Shown: one piece after another, positions 13,456 to 24,312 of the stretch | Layout of the letters: every line of letters begins with the position of its first letter | Numbering within the stretch: position 1 is the stretch's first letter | Assembly (NCBI GenBank): GCA_019722365.1 | Contig: JADFUC010000600.1 | Coordinates: 44,920 to 108,919, forward strand | Source of the DNA: Lithospermum erythrorhizon | Lineage: Eukaryota > Streptophyta > Magnoliopsida > Boraginales > Boraginaceae | Reading direction: 5' to 3' | Length of the DNA: 64,000 bases | Translations under genes and position numbers: made by a program | The notes under the pieces: model-generated | The model's database searches: none | Told to the model about the DNA's origin: nothing | What the model saw: only the letters and a program-made list of their open reading frames with translations

Positions 13456-14229
13456 TAGCCTCTTGACAGCAGGTGGGCTGCAAGATGAGAATAGAGCATA
13501 ATAATCATTACTGATTTCAATAAGATGGAGAGCTACAATCTCTCTAATAAGGTTAGATACGAGGCCATTAATCACCAAGTTACAGCGATGTATTAAAAAA
13601 TATCAACCAACAACTCATCGAAATTCAAGAAAACATCTCTTACAATGAATTATTTTTTCGATGAAACAATAAAAAAAAAGGGGAAGCAAAACCACACAAC
13701 ACACACTAACAAATCAATGCATAAGTAAACAGTTGGCAGCCTTTGCACAAAACTAATACATTGTTACACAAAAACAGCATGAGTGCAGCATGCATGAACT
13801 ATCTAGCCTTCCGCAGCCCGTAATGCTACAACCCCAGCAATAATTTACCTAAACGTGCAATAAAATATCTAGTTAGAACTCATGTTTCATAACTTAAATC
13901 CTCATAGATAAATGATCAATTATTTATTACACAATATTTTTGGGAACTGTGACAAATATCCGTAAAAACTATAGCAAAGTTAGGAGCAAAGATATGAAAA
14001 TCAGCATAGAGCCAAGAAGATTTATCAGATGTTTAGGTAGAGTAATTTGACATATGTCATCAACACAGTCAGTGATTAAGTACATACGAACTTCCTGCCA
14101 TGGTTACCCTCATAATCCAAATGAATGATAGTAAGAAATTCAGCACTCAGGACATCAATATAAATATGGCATGGTAAGAGAGATGGTCTATGAATTTCCA
14201 TCAACATCACCAAATATAATATAACATAC
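13456..14229. other. spacer right of LTR A, little recognisable
   Basis: Mostly AT-rich DNA. Near 14080-14110 the minus strand has a weak similarity to the PRPP synthetase exon that follows the one at 14230-14300 (EVY-like residues), too damaged to delimit. Confidence 0.35.
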
Positions 14230-14300
14230 CGGCAGTGTCAATCATATCATCCAACATAACAACTTTCCCTTTAACATCACCAATCAAATTCATCACAATT
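14230..14300 (-). pseudogene. PRPP synthetase exon remnant
   Basis: The minus strand reads MNLIGDVKGKVVMLDDMIDT. This is the conserved region of plant ribose-phosphate pyrophosphokinase, where the family normally has VDDMIDTAGT at the ribose-5-phosphate binding loop. The enzyme makes PRPP for nucleotide and amino acid synthesis. The exon ends at 14230 with a standard donor (gtatgt). Only this piece, with perhaps a trace of the next exon near 14090, is present out of a protein of over 300 residues. A residue is missing before VMLDD compared with the family, so it is a fragment and not a gene. Confidence 0.7.
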
Positions 14301-14408
14301 TGAATTTATTGCATATCTCATGAAGCCATCTGTCATGCCACTCATATTTACACCACATAAATAAAATTTGAAAGCAACTAAACATTGATGAAGGTTTATT
14401 TGGTTGGA
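14298..14408 (+). repeat. dispersed 110-bp repeat, copy 2
   Basis: Direct copy of 7678-7789, about 92 per cent identical by eye over about 107 bases. It directly abuts the PRPP synthetase exon remnant. Confidence 0.8.
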
Positions 14409-14893
14409 CTATTTGAAGAAAACGGATCATAGTTACCATATTATTGTAAAAATGTCTCTCTTAATTAAAAAAAACATTGATCAAATAACGATTTCGTATA
14501 CTTAAAGAAACTCAACATTAACTTATTGTTAAAATAAAATTGCAATACTAAAGCACTAAGAGATTGGAACAACATAAAGGTAGCACAATAAGTGATAATT
14601 TAGCCAACCTAAATTAAGCTAATATGATATAGTTTAGATATTAAGCGTATCGATTATTATAGCTGAAGACATAAATGAATATATTTCAATTTCCATTTAT
14701 AAATTTTTAGAATATCCTTCAATTATTCAGTTCAAACGTATGGGAGCATTTTACTAAGCTTTTTCGCTTCGACTATATTTTAATTTTTGAAACGGTGCAT
14801 AAAGAACTACATACATTTTCCCTTATGACTACCACCACCACCAGCACGACCCCCACACTTACTAAAAATACATAAATAAATAAATTTACTTAC

Positions 14894-15310
14894 CTCAACC
14901 AAGACACTATATCTTTTGTCTAGCTTTGCAATCATATGAAGAGCTTCCAAATGGAAAGGAGAATTGTTCCCAATAAAAATGAGAGTTCGACATTTCAGCG
15001 TCTTTAATCCCTGACTAATATCAGGTCTCCTGAAATTTGATAGTAATCTTGTTTCAAAGTCTTTGATCTTTTTGTGAGGTAGCATGAAAAGTGTCAATAT
15101 TAATAATCCTATCTATCGCTTGAAAAAACCGTAAGACATTAGTTCTTTGCCTCTCATCCGGCAACTGAAGAAATAATAATAGTAAATAATATTGTAAATG
15201 GAAGGGTAATAAAAAGATACTAAAAATTAGAAAAACTCACTCTTTTGCAAGATTGAACTATGTGTGACTCAGGTATTTCAGCACTTCCTCTCTGAACATC
15301 CTTTGAGAAT
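14894..15310 (-). pseudogene. NDR family (NDL / SF21-like) gene remnant
   Basis: Three minus-strand exon pieces match the C-terminal half of plant NDR (N-myc downregulated-like, SF21) proteins, which have an alpha/beta-hydrolase fold without a clear catalytic role. Piece a (about 15310-15241) reads GSAEIPESHIVQSCKR and ends at a donor, gtgagt. Piece b (15164-15109) reads [19 protein letters not shown] after the acceptor ttcttcag. Piece c (15029-14894) reads [20 protein letters not shown] and continues to a good donor, gtaagt. Piece a has a small deletion that shifts frame just upstream of GSAEI, and the donor after piece b reads GA instead of GT. The N-terminal half and the last exon are not found. 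The order and phase of the pieces are right, so this is a decayed genomic copy and not a cDNA copy. Confidence 0.8.
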
Positions 15311-15335
15311 TACTTAATTCTTCGATCCTGAAATT

Positions 15336-16600
15336 AAAGTTTAAGAATTCAAGAATGCTTGCTTGAGTCACTAAGATTGTCGCGTTTGAGCTTTCGTAGT
15401 TGAAGCTTGTGTATATATATTTTTGTATTATATAATATTTTACATGAAAATATATCGTGAAAAATTAATATCTTTATAATGGATTCCGTTATCTATTATG
15501 AAATAAAAATGACTGCGATTCAGTTTAAGCATGAAAAAAGTTCAAATATGACGATGCTTAGGGATAGGGGAATATTAGAACTTGACACACACAAACAAAC
15601 ATATTCACATAAAAAAAACTTCCAATTCTTCGATCCTGAAATTGAAACTTTAGAGAATTCGAGGTATTAGAACTTGACACACACAAACAAACATATTCAC
15701 ACAAAAAAACCAATAAACTAAATAAAGTTTTTTAAAAAATAAGGATAATTCATAACCTTATCAGATTCACAATAAATAGGGGTAAAGCTCTGCCCCTCCG
15801 AATCAACACCACCACCACCTTCATCAACTCCTCCTCCTCCATCACCTAATACTGCAATTTAATACAATAAAAAAGTTCCTTAAAGAAAATACATATTCAC
15901 AAAAACTAATCCATATTTAAATTTCAAAAAGGTATTTCATTTAGAAAATTTGCTTCATTTAATAAAACCTAGTGATTTCCATACAAACTCACTTTGAGGT
16001 TTGGTCATTAAAAGAACATTCTCATATATTTGCGGAGTAATTTGTAAGTTGAATGCTCCAACATTTTGTTCATCTCTAGTTACAATCAATGAAAAGACTA
16101 ATCAATTGTATGTAAATGCCATGCAAAGTCGTATGCGAGAGTTAAGATCGTTATGGCTTGTATGCAGCGAGGTCGCTACGTCGATGGATAAACGATAGCA
16201 AAAAGCGACACATGGAGCATTACTTCCAAAAGATAAAACTCTACAGTCGTGAATTGTTCAAACGGCAAACAAAACAAATCACAAACCCGAATACAAATCC
16301 ACAGATATCTGAGGGAATACACAAGAAATCCAAAAATACAAGCATGGGAAAGAGTATATGAGAATACAGAAATATAACAAATTGACAACAAATGAGGAAT
16401 GACCGATGAGGACTTCTGGCCACCACCGCCGCCTCACCTACGATCTTTACACGACTCGACAATGCGGATCCTCCCGGCCACATGTCAGCGATCGCTCGTG
16501 AACACAGGCATAAACGCCAGCCAGAAAAAGGGAGTCGGTATAAGGCTGAGTAAATCTGAATCTGCAGTTTATCGATCACATATAATCATGCCATATATAT
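15336..16600. other. spacer, no gene recognised
   Basis: Apart from the 15.6-kb duplication, I see no domain-bearing frame. The overlapping frames at 16001-16602 on both strands look like chance. Confidence 0.4.
15573..15709. repeat. tandem duplication, 92-base spacing
   Basis: The stretch beginning 'tattagaacttgacacacac' occurs at 15573 and again at 15665, about 45 bases each and nearly identical. Between them, 15625-15643 exactly repeats 15317-15335 from the edge of the NDR remnant ('attcttcgatcctgaaatt'). Confidence 0.85.
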
Positions 16601-17815
16601 AAACATTATGCGTATCGTTAGCAGAGGCTATGATGAATAATTGTCCACAAAATCGCGTGCATTTCGCCTTTGATACTATACCGCGAGCTTATAACCGTAA
16701 TAATGCATATTTCATTTTGGAAAACATATCGCGCACAAATAAAATCAAATGAGAATCCACCTCCGCGAACAATAAACAAATGAGAATCACCTCCACAAGT
16801 AATGAGATGAGAATCCACCTCGATCCACCCACCGATATGCATGTCGCTTTGAACCTCCGAATCCGGGACAGCCGCTCCAGTAGCCATATCCACGCTTTGA
16901 ACCTTCCGATTCGCGGCCGCCCCATATAACAGCGACCTTGACCACACGGCGGCACAAATTTTACGCGGCTTGGGTATGATCATAGCAAAGTAACACCACA
17001 ATCTGTAACATGAATCATAATCACAGCCATCTCCTTAACGTTAATCTCGATAACTTTCAGTACACGTGTCAAAATAATTCCAGAAAAAACACGTGTAAAA
17101 TATATAAGCATAATATGAAGGGTTCCATCGTGAGATTTGGCGCCACCTTGAGCCAAAAGCAATAATGATAACTCGGTGGTCACGTAACTACAGGTGATCC
17201 GTGTTAGGTCGAGCTTAACTCCCTATTTAAGAGAATTATACATTTATAACACATTCCGTAGAATAACATCTGCTTAGCATCTATTAAACCCAGTATTATA
17301 CACGCGTCATAATTTCAAATTAACTTTTTAGTAATCATCCACCATCCCCAAAATTGGTATACACTTCTAAAATTTCAATTTAACTACATTGTTACCAACT
17401 TCATCGATCAATATTCGGTCATCACTTTATTACCCAAAAATAACACTTTAATCGCGTTGTCGTCCGTGATCAATGGCCAACTAATTAAACCATTAAATAT
17501 AGCGCCGATTCAAAACCTTACTTCTTATCCCAACTTACAACTTTCTCAACCTAATCCTACATCAATCCACGTCAAAACCACTGGTACATTTCCAAAATAA
17601 GCATATTAAAGTCATACAACCTCATATTACAATTTAAAGTTAATTTAAGAAAAAAAATCAACAAAGTCAAACCCTCGATAAACAACACTTTTCTAACCCC
17701 AATAATCCTCAAAGTCATCTACAATCCATAAACTCCAACAGGTAACATTTATATCTGGCCAATAAGTCGAAGATCACAAAAGTCGGCAAAAATCAAATAT
17801 ATAAAGTCAACTCAA
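16600..17815 (-). mobile_element. partial gypsy-type LTR, copy E
   Basis: The right part matches LTR copy A in the same orientation; for example 'caacacttttctaaccccaa' near 17683 corresponds to the A stretch near 12808. The left limit is uncertain. The copy stops at about 17815, just before the unidentified exon. A three-unit minisatellite lies inside it. Confidence 0.45.
16749..16830. repeat. three-unit minisatellite
   Basis: Units beginning 'atgagaatc(c)acctc' start at 16749, 16780 and 16807, with periods of about 31 and 27 bases. Confidence 0.8.
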
Positions 17816-17851
17816 GCCTTGAATGGAGATTTGAAAGATTAGAAAGCTTAC

Positions 17852-18103
17852 CTATGATAATCTCAAGATGGGAATCCTTCAAGGCAAAAGTCTTCACAGC
17901 ATTCCAGCCCCTTAAGGGCATTTGTTTGGTCCCAGGTTGAGTGCTCTCTGTATGAGACATTTTATCAAACACCTTCTCGACACCCTTACCCTCTGTCCCA
18001 TAAGCTGCAGATTTCTTGTGAGACAAATTGTCAAACACCTTGTCTGCACCAGCCATACTTTCGGTTCCAGCACCAATAGAATTTGTAACCTCCAGTTTTG
18101 GTT
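17852..18103 (-). pseudogene. unidentified coding-like exon with internal repeat
   Basis: The minus strand has an uninterrupted frame of about 84 codons ending at a strong donor (gtaagc, at 17851-17846). It contains two similar modules, KVFDNLSHKKS and KVFDKMSHTES, and then MPLRGWNAVKTFALKDSHLE. The composition and the donor look like a real exon, and the internal repeat would be unusual by chance. I do not recognise the family. In frame, a stop (TAA at 18107-18105) lies just beyond the apparent 5' edge, so an acceptor at or after that point is required. No partner exon was found nearby. It may be another captured or decayed gene piece like its neighbours, or the only visible exon of a living gene. 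Confidence 0.45.
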
Positions 18104-18109
18104 CTTATC

Positions 18110-19243
18110 TACACCCCATAGCATGTCCTATTAACAAAACTTAGAGGGGATAACATCATAAAGACCTTAATCAAATCCGTCAAAATGATGCGCGATCATC
18201 CTCCTCAAACCAAACTAAGCGGAATCCAACATCTAAAGAAGATATAATGCTAAAATTCTTTGAACATCAAAACATTAGTGATTATTTTTAATAAAATAAA
18301 TTACTTAGCCCATGCAGCGTGACCGGACTCAAAATGACTATAAAGCTTTATCATGCAGTAGTGGCAGTCATCACTAATGAACCACAGTCAAACTGACAGG
18401 GTTAATAACAGCACGGAGAAAGGCGGCGTCTTCGAAAATATAATCAATTCGTTATTTCACGTACATTGAACTTTTTCTGATAAAGGTCATTTATAGAATA
18501 TGAATTTTATCAGAATGTAAAATCAAAGGGATTTTAATAGATAGATATGCAAAGATAGGATGTTTTGAGCTTGACGCGGAGATGCGTGTTAGGCTTGATG
18601 TTTTTTGTTTAAAAATCAAACGATAAATTAAACACGAGGGTTGGCGCGGGATGTTTAATAAGCAGGATGTTTAATTTTGATATATTTGTGTTGAGCTTGA
18701 TATATTTCTTTTATTTTTATATGTTTAATTTGATGTTTAAAATCAAAAGCTCAACAAGTTTTGTAGATGAATGCTCTTGAGATATAGGATGTTTAATTTA
18801 AACAAAATATATAAAATAATGTCTTAAAATAAATAGGTGATGTTTGAGCATTATTGATTCAATTTGGAATTTGGAATCAAATGTTTGAAATGATTTTGCT
18901 AGGAAATTTTCTTTGTGAAGATCACTAAAAGAGTGCAAATTAATTCTTCTGGTTCTCTAACCCTCCTTTTATAGATGAGTTCAGAATTAGAGTACATACA
19001 ACGGAAATAAAAACCCACCAATAATCCTATCGGGAACTTCAGTGTTTGGCCTTTGTTGTACGCATCAACCTTTTGTTATGGGTACAACATTTGCTTTCCT
19101 TGCTTCGGTTGAAAAGATTCCTTGATTTATGATTTTGACGGCCGGCTCGCGGCTTATTCCATGTGTCTTTTCTTGTGTACTGTCGGTTTCTTCTTTGTAT
19201 TTTTCTTCCATTGTTTTTCCAATCATTTGATGTTAGCATTTAT
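18110..19243. other. spacer, no gene recognised
   Basis: AT-rich DNA with several direct 'gatgtttaattt'-like words between 18640 and 18800. There is no convincing coding frame. The last 250 bases may be 5' flank of the PP2A B' copy. Confidence 0.4.
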
Positions 19244-19297
19244 GTATTAGCTGTAATGTCTTGCCAAACCGGCTTAATGTAGTGAAGCGAATATCTT

Positions 19298-19489
19298 CAG
19301 CAATATTTCCAGCAAGTGTAACATCTGGAGGGGAGCCTGTTGAGCCTCGAGTTCCATTTAAAGATGTTTCAAATGCGGATAAGCAGAGGTTGTTTGTGAG
19401 TAAGTTAAATCTCTGCTGCTTGGTATATGACTTCAATGATTCTGCAAAATTCGGAGAGGCAGATGTTACACTTGCTGGAAATATTGCTG
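19298..19489. repeat. 30-bp perfect inverted repeat inside the PP2A B' copy
   Basis: Bases 19460-19489 are the exact reverse complement of 19298-19327, separated by 132 bases. Relatives of the gene lack the ten codons that this segment adds. Next to it, 19441-19462 and 19529-19550 form a 22-bp direct repeat with one difference. Confidence 0.95.
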
Positions 19490-20211
19490 CAGATGCTACT
19501 TGAACTTAGTGACTTTGTTGCATCTGGTTCTGCAAAATTCGGTGAGGCAGCCATAGCTGCAGTATGTAAGATGTGTGCGGCATATCTATTCAGAGAGTTC
19601 CCTCCTAAACATAAGTCTCAAAGCACCCCTAGTGAGACAGAGGATGATGAACCATCATTTGATCCTGCATGGTGGCATCTTGAAGTACATCGATCAGAGG
19701 TTCATGTGGAAGTTGCTTGACCTATTTGATTCTGAAGACCCAAGAGAGAGAGATTGTTTAAAATCAATTTTGCACCGAATATATGGCAAGTTCATGATGC
19801 ACAGGCCATTTATCAGACAGGCCGTGGGCAATATTCTCTATCGAGTTGCTTTTGAGACGCAACGACACAATCGAGTTGCGGAGCTTTTGGAGGTTTTTGG
19901 GAGTGTGATTAGTGGGTTTGCCTTGAGCATAAGCTGTTCTTATTCGAGGCTTTAATTCCTCTACACAAACCAAAATCATTGGGTATCACCAATAGCTAGC
20001 ATATTGTATTGTACAGTTTGTCGAAAAGGACCAAAAACTTGTCATTGATATCATTAAGGGACTGTTGAAATACTGGTCCTTGACTAACAGCCGTAAAGAG
20101 CTGATGTTTATCAGTGAAATAGAAGAGCTTCTGGAATTGATCAACATGGCCGACTTTGAGAAGATCGTGGTCCCTCTGTTTCGGTGCTGCCTCAACAGCT
20201 CGCATTTCCAG

Positions 20212-21152
20212 GTAATGTTCAATGTGAATTTAAATTCTTTTCACTTAGTTTCTTCCAATTCAATTGATACCCATATGTAGAATAGTAGAGATCTTCTTAA
20301 TACAAATATGGAGAAGCACTCATGGACATTCTATGTGTTAAATTGCTCTTGAAAAACTGAAATAAGTAAACTGAGACAATGTGATCGATGTGTTCTTTAC
20401 CTTACTATATGCTACATAAAGACAATTTATATGGTGGCTTCCTTCAATTGGTGTTGCCGAGTGATGAATTTCGTTTGTTCAGTCTCAAAGTGTGTGCTGT
20501 CAGTAGATTTTGACAGTGTTTCTCAGATCACTTTTAGCTAGTAATCGTTTAATTTGTTTGGGTTGATGGATTCTGATTTCGAAATTGAATCTACCTAAAT
20601 TGGATGGATTTCAAATTACCCATCTCTTTTTTTGAGTTAAAAGAAATTTAAAGAATTCATGCCAAAATTTTGAAATCCTTCTCCCAAATCCATCCTAAGT
20701 CCTAACACATCATAATGTATAGAATCATATTGCATAAACTATAAAGTTTCTGTTGTTAATTTACAACAGCATAATATGACATTTTAGAAATAAAGTTATG
20801 GTAAAGAGTCTGCAACTGCCAGGTCCTGGTGCATCCAACTTTTTTGCATTGGAAGGAGCACATTATTAGGTATCTCAAATAACATACATGGTAAGATAAA
20901 GTAACTTACATGGTATACTCACTGTTCATGAACATTATGCATGATCATGAGAAAGTTAGTGAGAGAGCTTTATGAACGAAGAAGAATCTAGTGTTAGCGT
21001 CAGAGCTTCAGTATACAAATCATATGTTTTCATTCGATAAAACAAGAGTATCATCTTCTTTCTGAATTAGTATCTTGTTTTATGTTTTTAAATTTTGAAA
21101 TAACATGTACATTTCTGAGTTCTGAACCCAACACTTTCTTAAATATCATCAG
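20212..21152 (+). other. intron of the PP2A B' copy
   Basis: Bounded by a GT donor after CLNSSHFQ and an AG acceptor (atcatcag) before GAERAHFLW. It is AT-rich and holds no recognised gene. Confidence 0.7.
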
Positions 21153-21509
21153 GGAGCTGAACGAGCACACTTCTTATGGAATAATGATCATATCTTAAAC
21201 ATCATCATGCACAATAGGCACTTGGTTATGCCTATTATATTCTCAGCTTTAGAAAAGAACAGCAAGAATCACTGGAAAAAAGCAGTTCTCAAACTGACGC
21301 AGAATGTGCGGAAAGTTCTCACTGAAATGGATGAAGAGTTAACACTTGCTTGCCAGTGCCGGCTAGAGGAGGAAACTTCACATCTCAATTTCACTGCTGA
21401 GAGGCGGAAAGTGACCTGGGAACGTTTAGAAACTGGTGCGAGCTTTCAAATTACCCCTATTAGTATTTCAGTTACCGTGGAACCAGCTACAAGCATTCTT
21501 GCCTGCTAA

Positions 21510-22960
21510 TCACCTTCAAAGTAGCGGACGCTGAGGTGCAAAGAAAACGATCACCACCCTCAACTTTTTAGCGGGCTGGAAATTCTGTTTGCAGTAGGAA
21601 CAGGTGTATCATATATTCATACGTTGCTTAAAGTCTTATCAGAGGCATGGGGGCAGAACCGCAGAAGAGGAGAACTGTCAGACTTAATAGGTAAGAGGCC
21701 TTCTTTACTGCACTTGCATTGCACCCATTTCTATTTGTAATATAGTAACTAAATTTTGATACATAAGATATGATTAGTTGCTTTGTCATTCTGCCCTTTT
21801 CTTTGTAAAGACTGCTCATGTGTATGTATCATTTATCTACCAATAATTGGATTATAAGGATCATTATATATGAAAATACTTGTTTCTTGTTAATAAATTC
21901 TTTTGTCCAAAGTGCAATTTTCTCCTGTGTTACCAAAATGAATAATTGACCCCTTGCTCTGGCTTATTAAAATACAATTAAGTTAGATTACATTTGACAA
22001 ATCAACGAGATAAAGAAAAGGTTTGGTCTATCTTTTTATGACCATTTTTTGTTTTTCAAAGTTGCTACAATGGCTTTAAGTAGTAGCCCGTTGGTGATAA
22101 ATTTGACAAGTTACCTAGAGAATTTTTGCACCCCCTTCCTCCTCCTCTCCCCTCCTGAGGCTGCAACAAACCTACCAATATCATCCGTTCTTCGCTGCCG
22201 CCTTTCATGCTGTCTCTCTTTGATAAGAATCCATGTGAATTGAAGTTCTTGCCATAAATTCAATTGACAATAGAGGAGTGTCATATGTTCATGTCATAAG
22301 CAACCGCGTAAGATTAGCGTATTCAATCTAGAACCACATATCAAACCATGTTTTTGGTGAGCTCGTGGACTAAATCAAGCGGATATTGTGATGCAACATT
22401 TGGAACTCATGATATTCGCCATAAAATCAATTAACAATAGAAATTTATTTCTATTTTTTCATTTTTTATTTTTAAAAAAAACAGAAAAGAAAAACCAACC
22501 AACCAACTAGCAACTGACAAATGGCGAGCTGCTAGCTGGTGAAATAAATGAGGTTTTATTTTATTCACGATGGGGCCCACATTTTTATTTGATAAAACAA
22601 ATTGTTCCCCAATCAGAATTTTTCTTTAGTGCATGGTGTTAAATTTGACATCCAATTGATCATTTGGTGTGTGAAATGATCCCCTTTTGACTCCCCATTT
22701 GAACCCCTGTTGTGGGTGGTATTGAAGTGAGCCCAAACAACTTCTAACTTTTCACACTTACTGAAGCCAAACAAGTACCTTCTAACTAAGTACATGTAGG
22801 TACCCACTTTAGTGTATCCATTTAGCAGCAGCTCTTAAGATTCTATGCTGATATAATGTTATTATAACCTTTCATCTAAATATTAGACCATAGCTAATCT
22901 CCAAGAACAAAAAGTCAGGAGTAACCAAAGTCAGACAATTCCTGCAAAACACACTAGCCA
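21510..22960. other. spacer between the PP2A B' and SDF2 copies
   Basis: The first 150 bases may be the old 3' untranslated region of the PP2A B' copy. The rest is AT-rich, with a CT-rich patch near 22130-22220, and shows no domain-bearing frame. Confidence 0.4.
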
Positions 22961-23607
22961 TTATTTTGAAATGTTGAGATCTGTAGGCGACTTCTCCTTA
23001 CTTTCACTGACCGGTAGGTACACGCCTTCTGCTGCTAACCAAATGTTATCTATGCGTTTCGCTTTCATACCACAAACATTTTGTTGGCCACCAGCGATGC
23101 GAGAGTATTTCTTATTGTGACTGTGCAATGGTGAAGCCTGATCTTTTGGTCTTGTCTCCAGGTTTTGCCACTCCCTTCAATATCAAGTCTCCAGTGATCT
23201 CCAGTATCACATTAATTGTCATCCCCAAAACAACACACCATATTATTGCCCGAGATAGGTGACTTGTGCAAGTGACTATGTAACCATCTCCTGGTTCTCA
23301 TATGTTGCAACTTGATCACTGTTCCACTTTGGATCAAGTCCCCTTGCTTTACAGAAGAATTCAATGCAGGCCTAACAATCCAATAGCTATTGCCATCATC
23401 CACATCAAGAAAACAAGTGACAGATTATTGTCCACTTCCAGGTCCGTAAGGCACTTCATGGGAATGAAGCTGGAATTTAGTGTTTTCATGCATTAACTTA
23501 ATCGTTGATCCATAGGTAACCTGGACGCCTTCGAAAGCGACGGAGGCAGTAGAGTCGACGACGAGAAAGAGAAATATTGCCAGAGCCAAGGAATAATAGA
23601 TCGACAT
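22961..23607 (-). pseudogene. SDF2: SDF2 (stromal cell-derived factor 2-like) copy, broken
   Basis: The minus strand encodes an SDF2-like protein, an ER-lumen protein of three MIR motifs that works with Hsp40/Hsp70 chaperones in plants. The start at 23607 gives a signal peptide with a hydrophobic core (ALAIFLFLVV). It is followed by VTYGSTIKLMHENTKFQLHS, VDDGNSYWIVRPALNSSVKQ, HMRTRRWLHSHLHKSPIS, DTGDHWRLDIEGSGKTW, and a C-terminal block with NKKYSRIAGGQQNVCGMKAK and NIWLAAEGVYLP, ending at 22961. There are two nonsense changes (after GPGSGQ near 23424, and after FGDDN near 23211). A deletion near 23125 removes about seven to eight residues of MIR 3 and shifts frame. No intron interrupts the 647 bases, which suggests a retroposed copy, but no poly(A) tail is visible on the 3' side. 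Confidence 0.88.
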
Positions 23608-23764
23608 TAATGAATATTTATGATGATCAGGAGATTGAAGGGTTTCGCATGGAATTGTTTTGGTGATGGTCAGTTTTCAATTCCGATGAATTTTGGTCCG
23701 TTTGGATAATTGGGGTGGACCTAGGTGAATTTAGGTGAAATTTTAAGTTCACTTCGTTTGAGAT

Positions 23765-24312
23765 TCTATTTTTTCAAAGGAAATGTCCCTAGATTTAGCT
23801 TCACAACATGGCTTCTTTGCAAGGGAAGGGTACTAGGGACAGGTTGTAGACATGGGGAGTTGTAGATGATTGCAGCTGTGTTTTGTGTGGCGAAGTTGTA
23901 GACATGGATCGCCTATTCTTTTCATGTCGGTTTTGATGCAATATTTGGAGGAGAATCCTGATGTATTTGAGGGAATTTCATCCTCCGCAGGATTGGAGGA
24001 ATGAATTACAGTGGGTACTTGACAAAGGTGTGGGAGATGGTTTTAGAAGTAGACTCCGAAAGCTCACATTAACATGTGTTTTTAATCATATTTGGAAGGA
24101 AAGGAATTGGTGCATTTTTAATAATCAACACATACAATGAAGTTGATACTATTCTTTTTAAGTGTGTAAATTGTATAGTGGATAGTGTTGCTAGTTGGAG
24201 GAGAGTTCCTAGAACAAAGTTCAATTAGTTGTTATGTTTAGAATGAAATTTTACTCTATGTATATTTGATTGATAGGGGATTCATTCCTGCAAAAAAAAA
24301 AAAGAAAAAAAA
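23765..24312 (+). mobile_element. 5'-truncated LINE (L1-type) 3' end with poly(A)
   Basis: The plus strand contains a zf-RVT-type C-terminal peptide of plant LINEs. PRFSFTTWLLCKGR is followed, in other frames, by CVLCGEVVDMDRLFFSCRF, then NIWRRILMYL, WRNELQWVLDKG, LTLTCVFNHIWKERNWCIF and a VASWRRVPRTKFN end. It closes with a 23-base A-rich tail at 24290-24312. Frameshifts and a stop after CRF make it dead. The 5' edge is where similarity fades and could be earlier. Confidence 0.75.

Larger units (their letters stand above)
19244..21509 (+). pseudogene. PP2A regulatory subunit B' (B56) gene copy, broken
   Basis: The sequence matches plant B' subunits, which direct protein phosphatase 2A to its substrates. 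Exon 1 (19244-20211) holds [85 protein letters not shown] and LCQ-type HEAT-repeat text up to CLNSSHFQ. It ends at a donor, gtaatg. Exon 2 (21153-21509) runs from GAERAHFLWNNDHI to a stop after EPATSILAC. The exon 1 frame is broken near 19450, near 19683 (the segment normally before KYIDQRF is lost), near 19922 (about 13 bases lost after SGFAL) and near 19997. A further short in-frame loss precedes CLNSSHFQ. The N-terminal tail is also missing. Exon 2 is intact, so decay is concentrated in exon 1. I call it a pseudogene with high confidence. The insertion at 19460-19489 is described separately. Confidence 0.88.

Noticed and set aside
16618..17001. Minus-strand frame of 127 codons
   Set aside because: It runs through a three-unit minisatellite within LTR sequence and has no family resemblance; read as chance.
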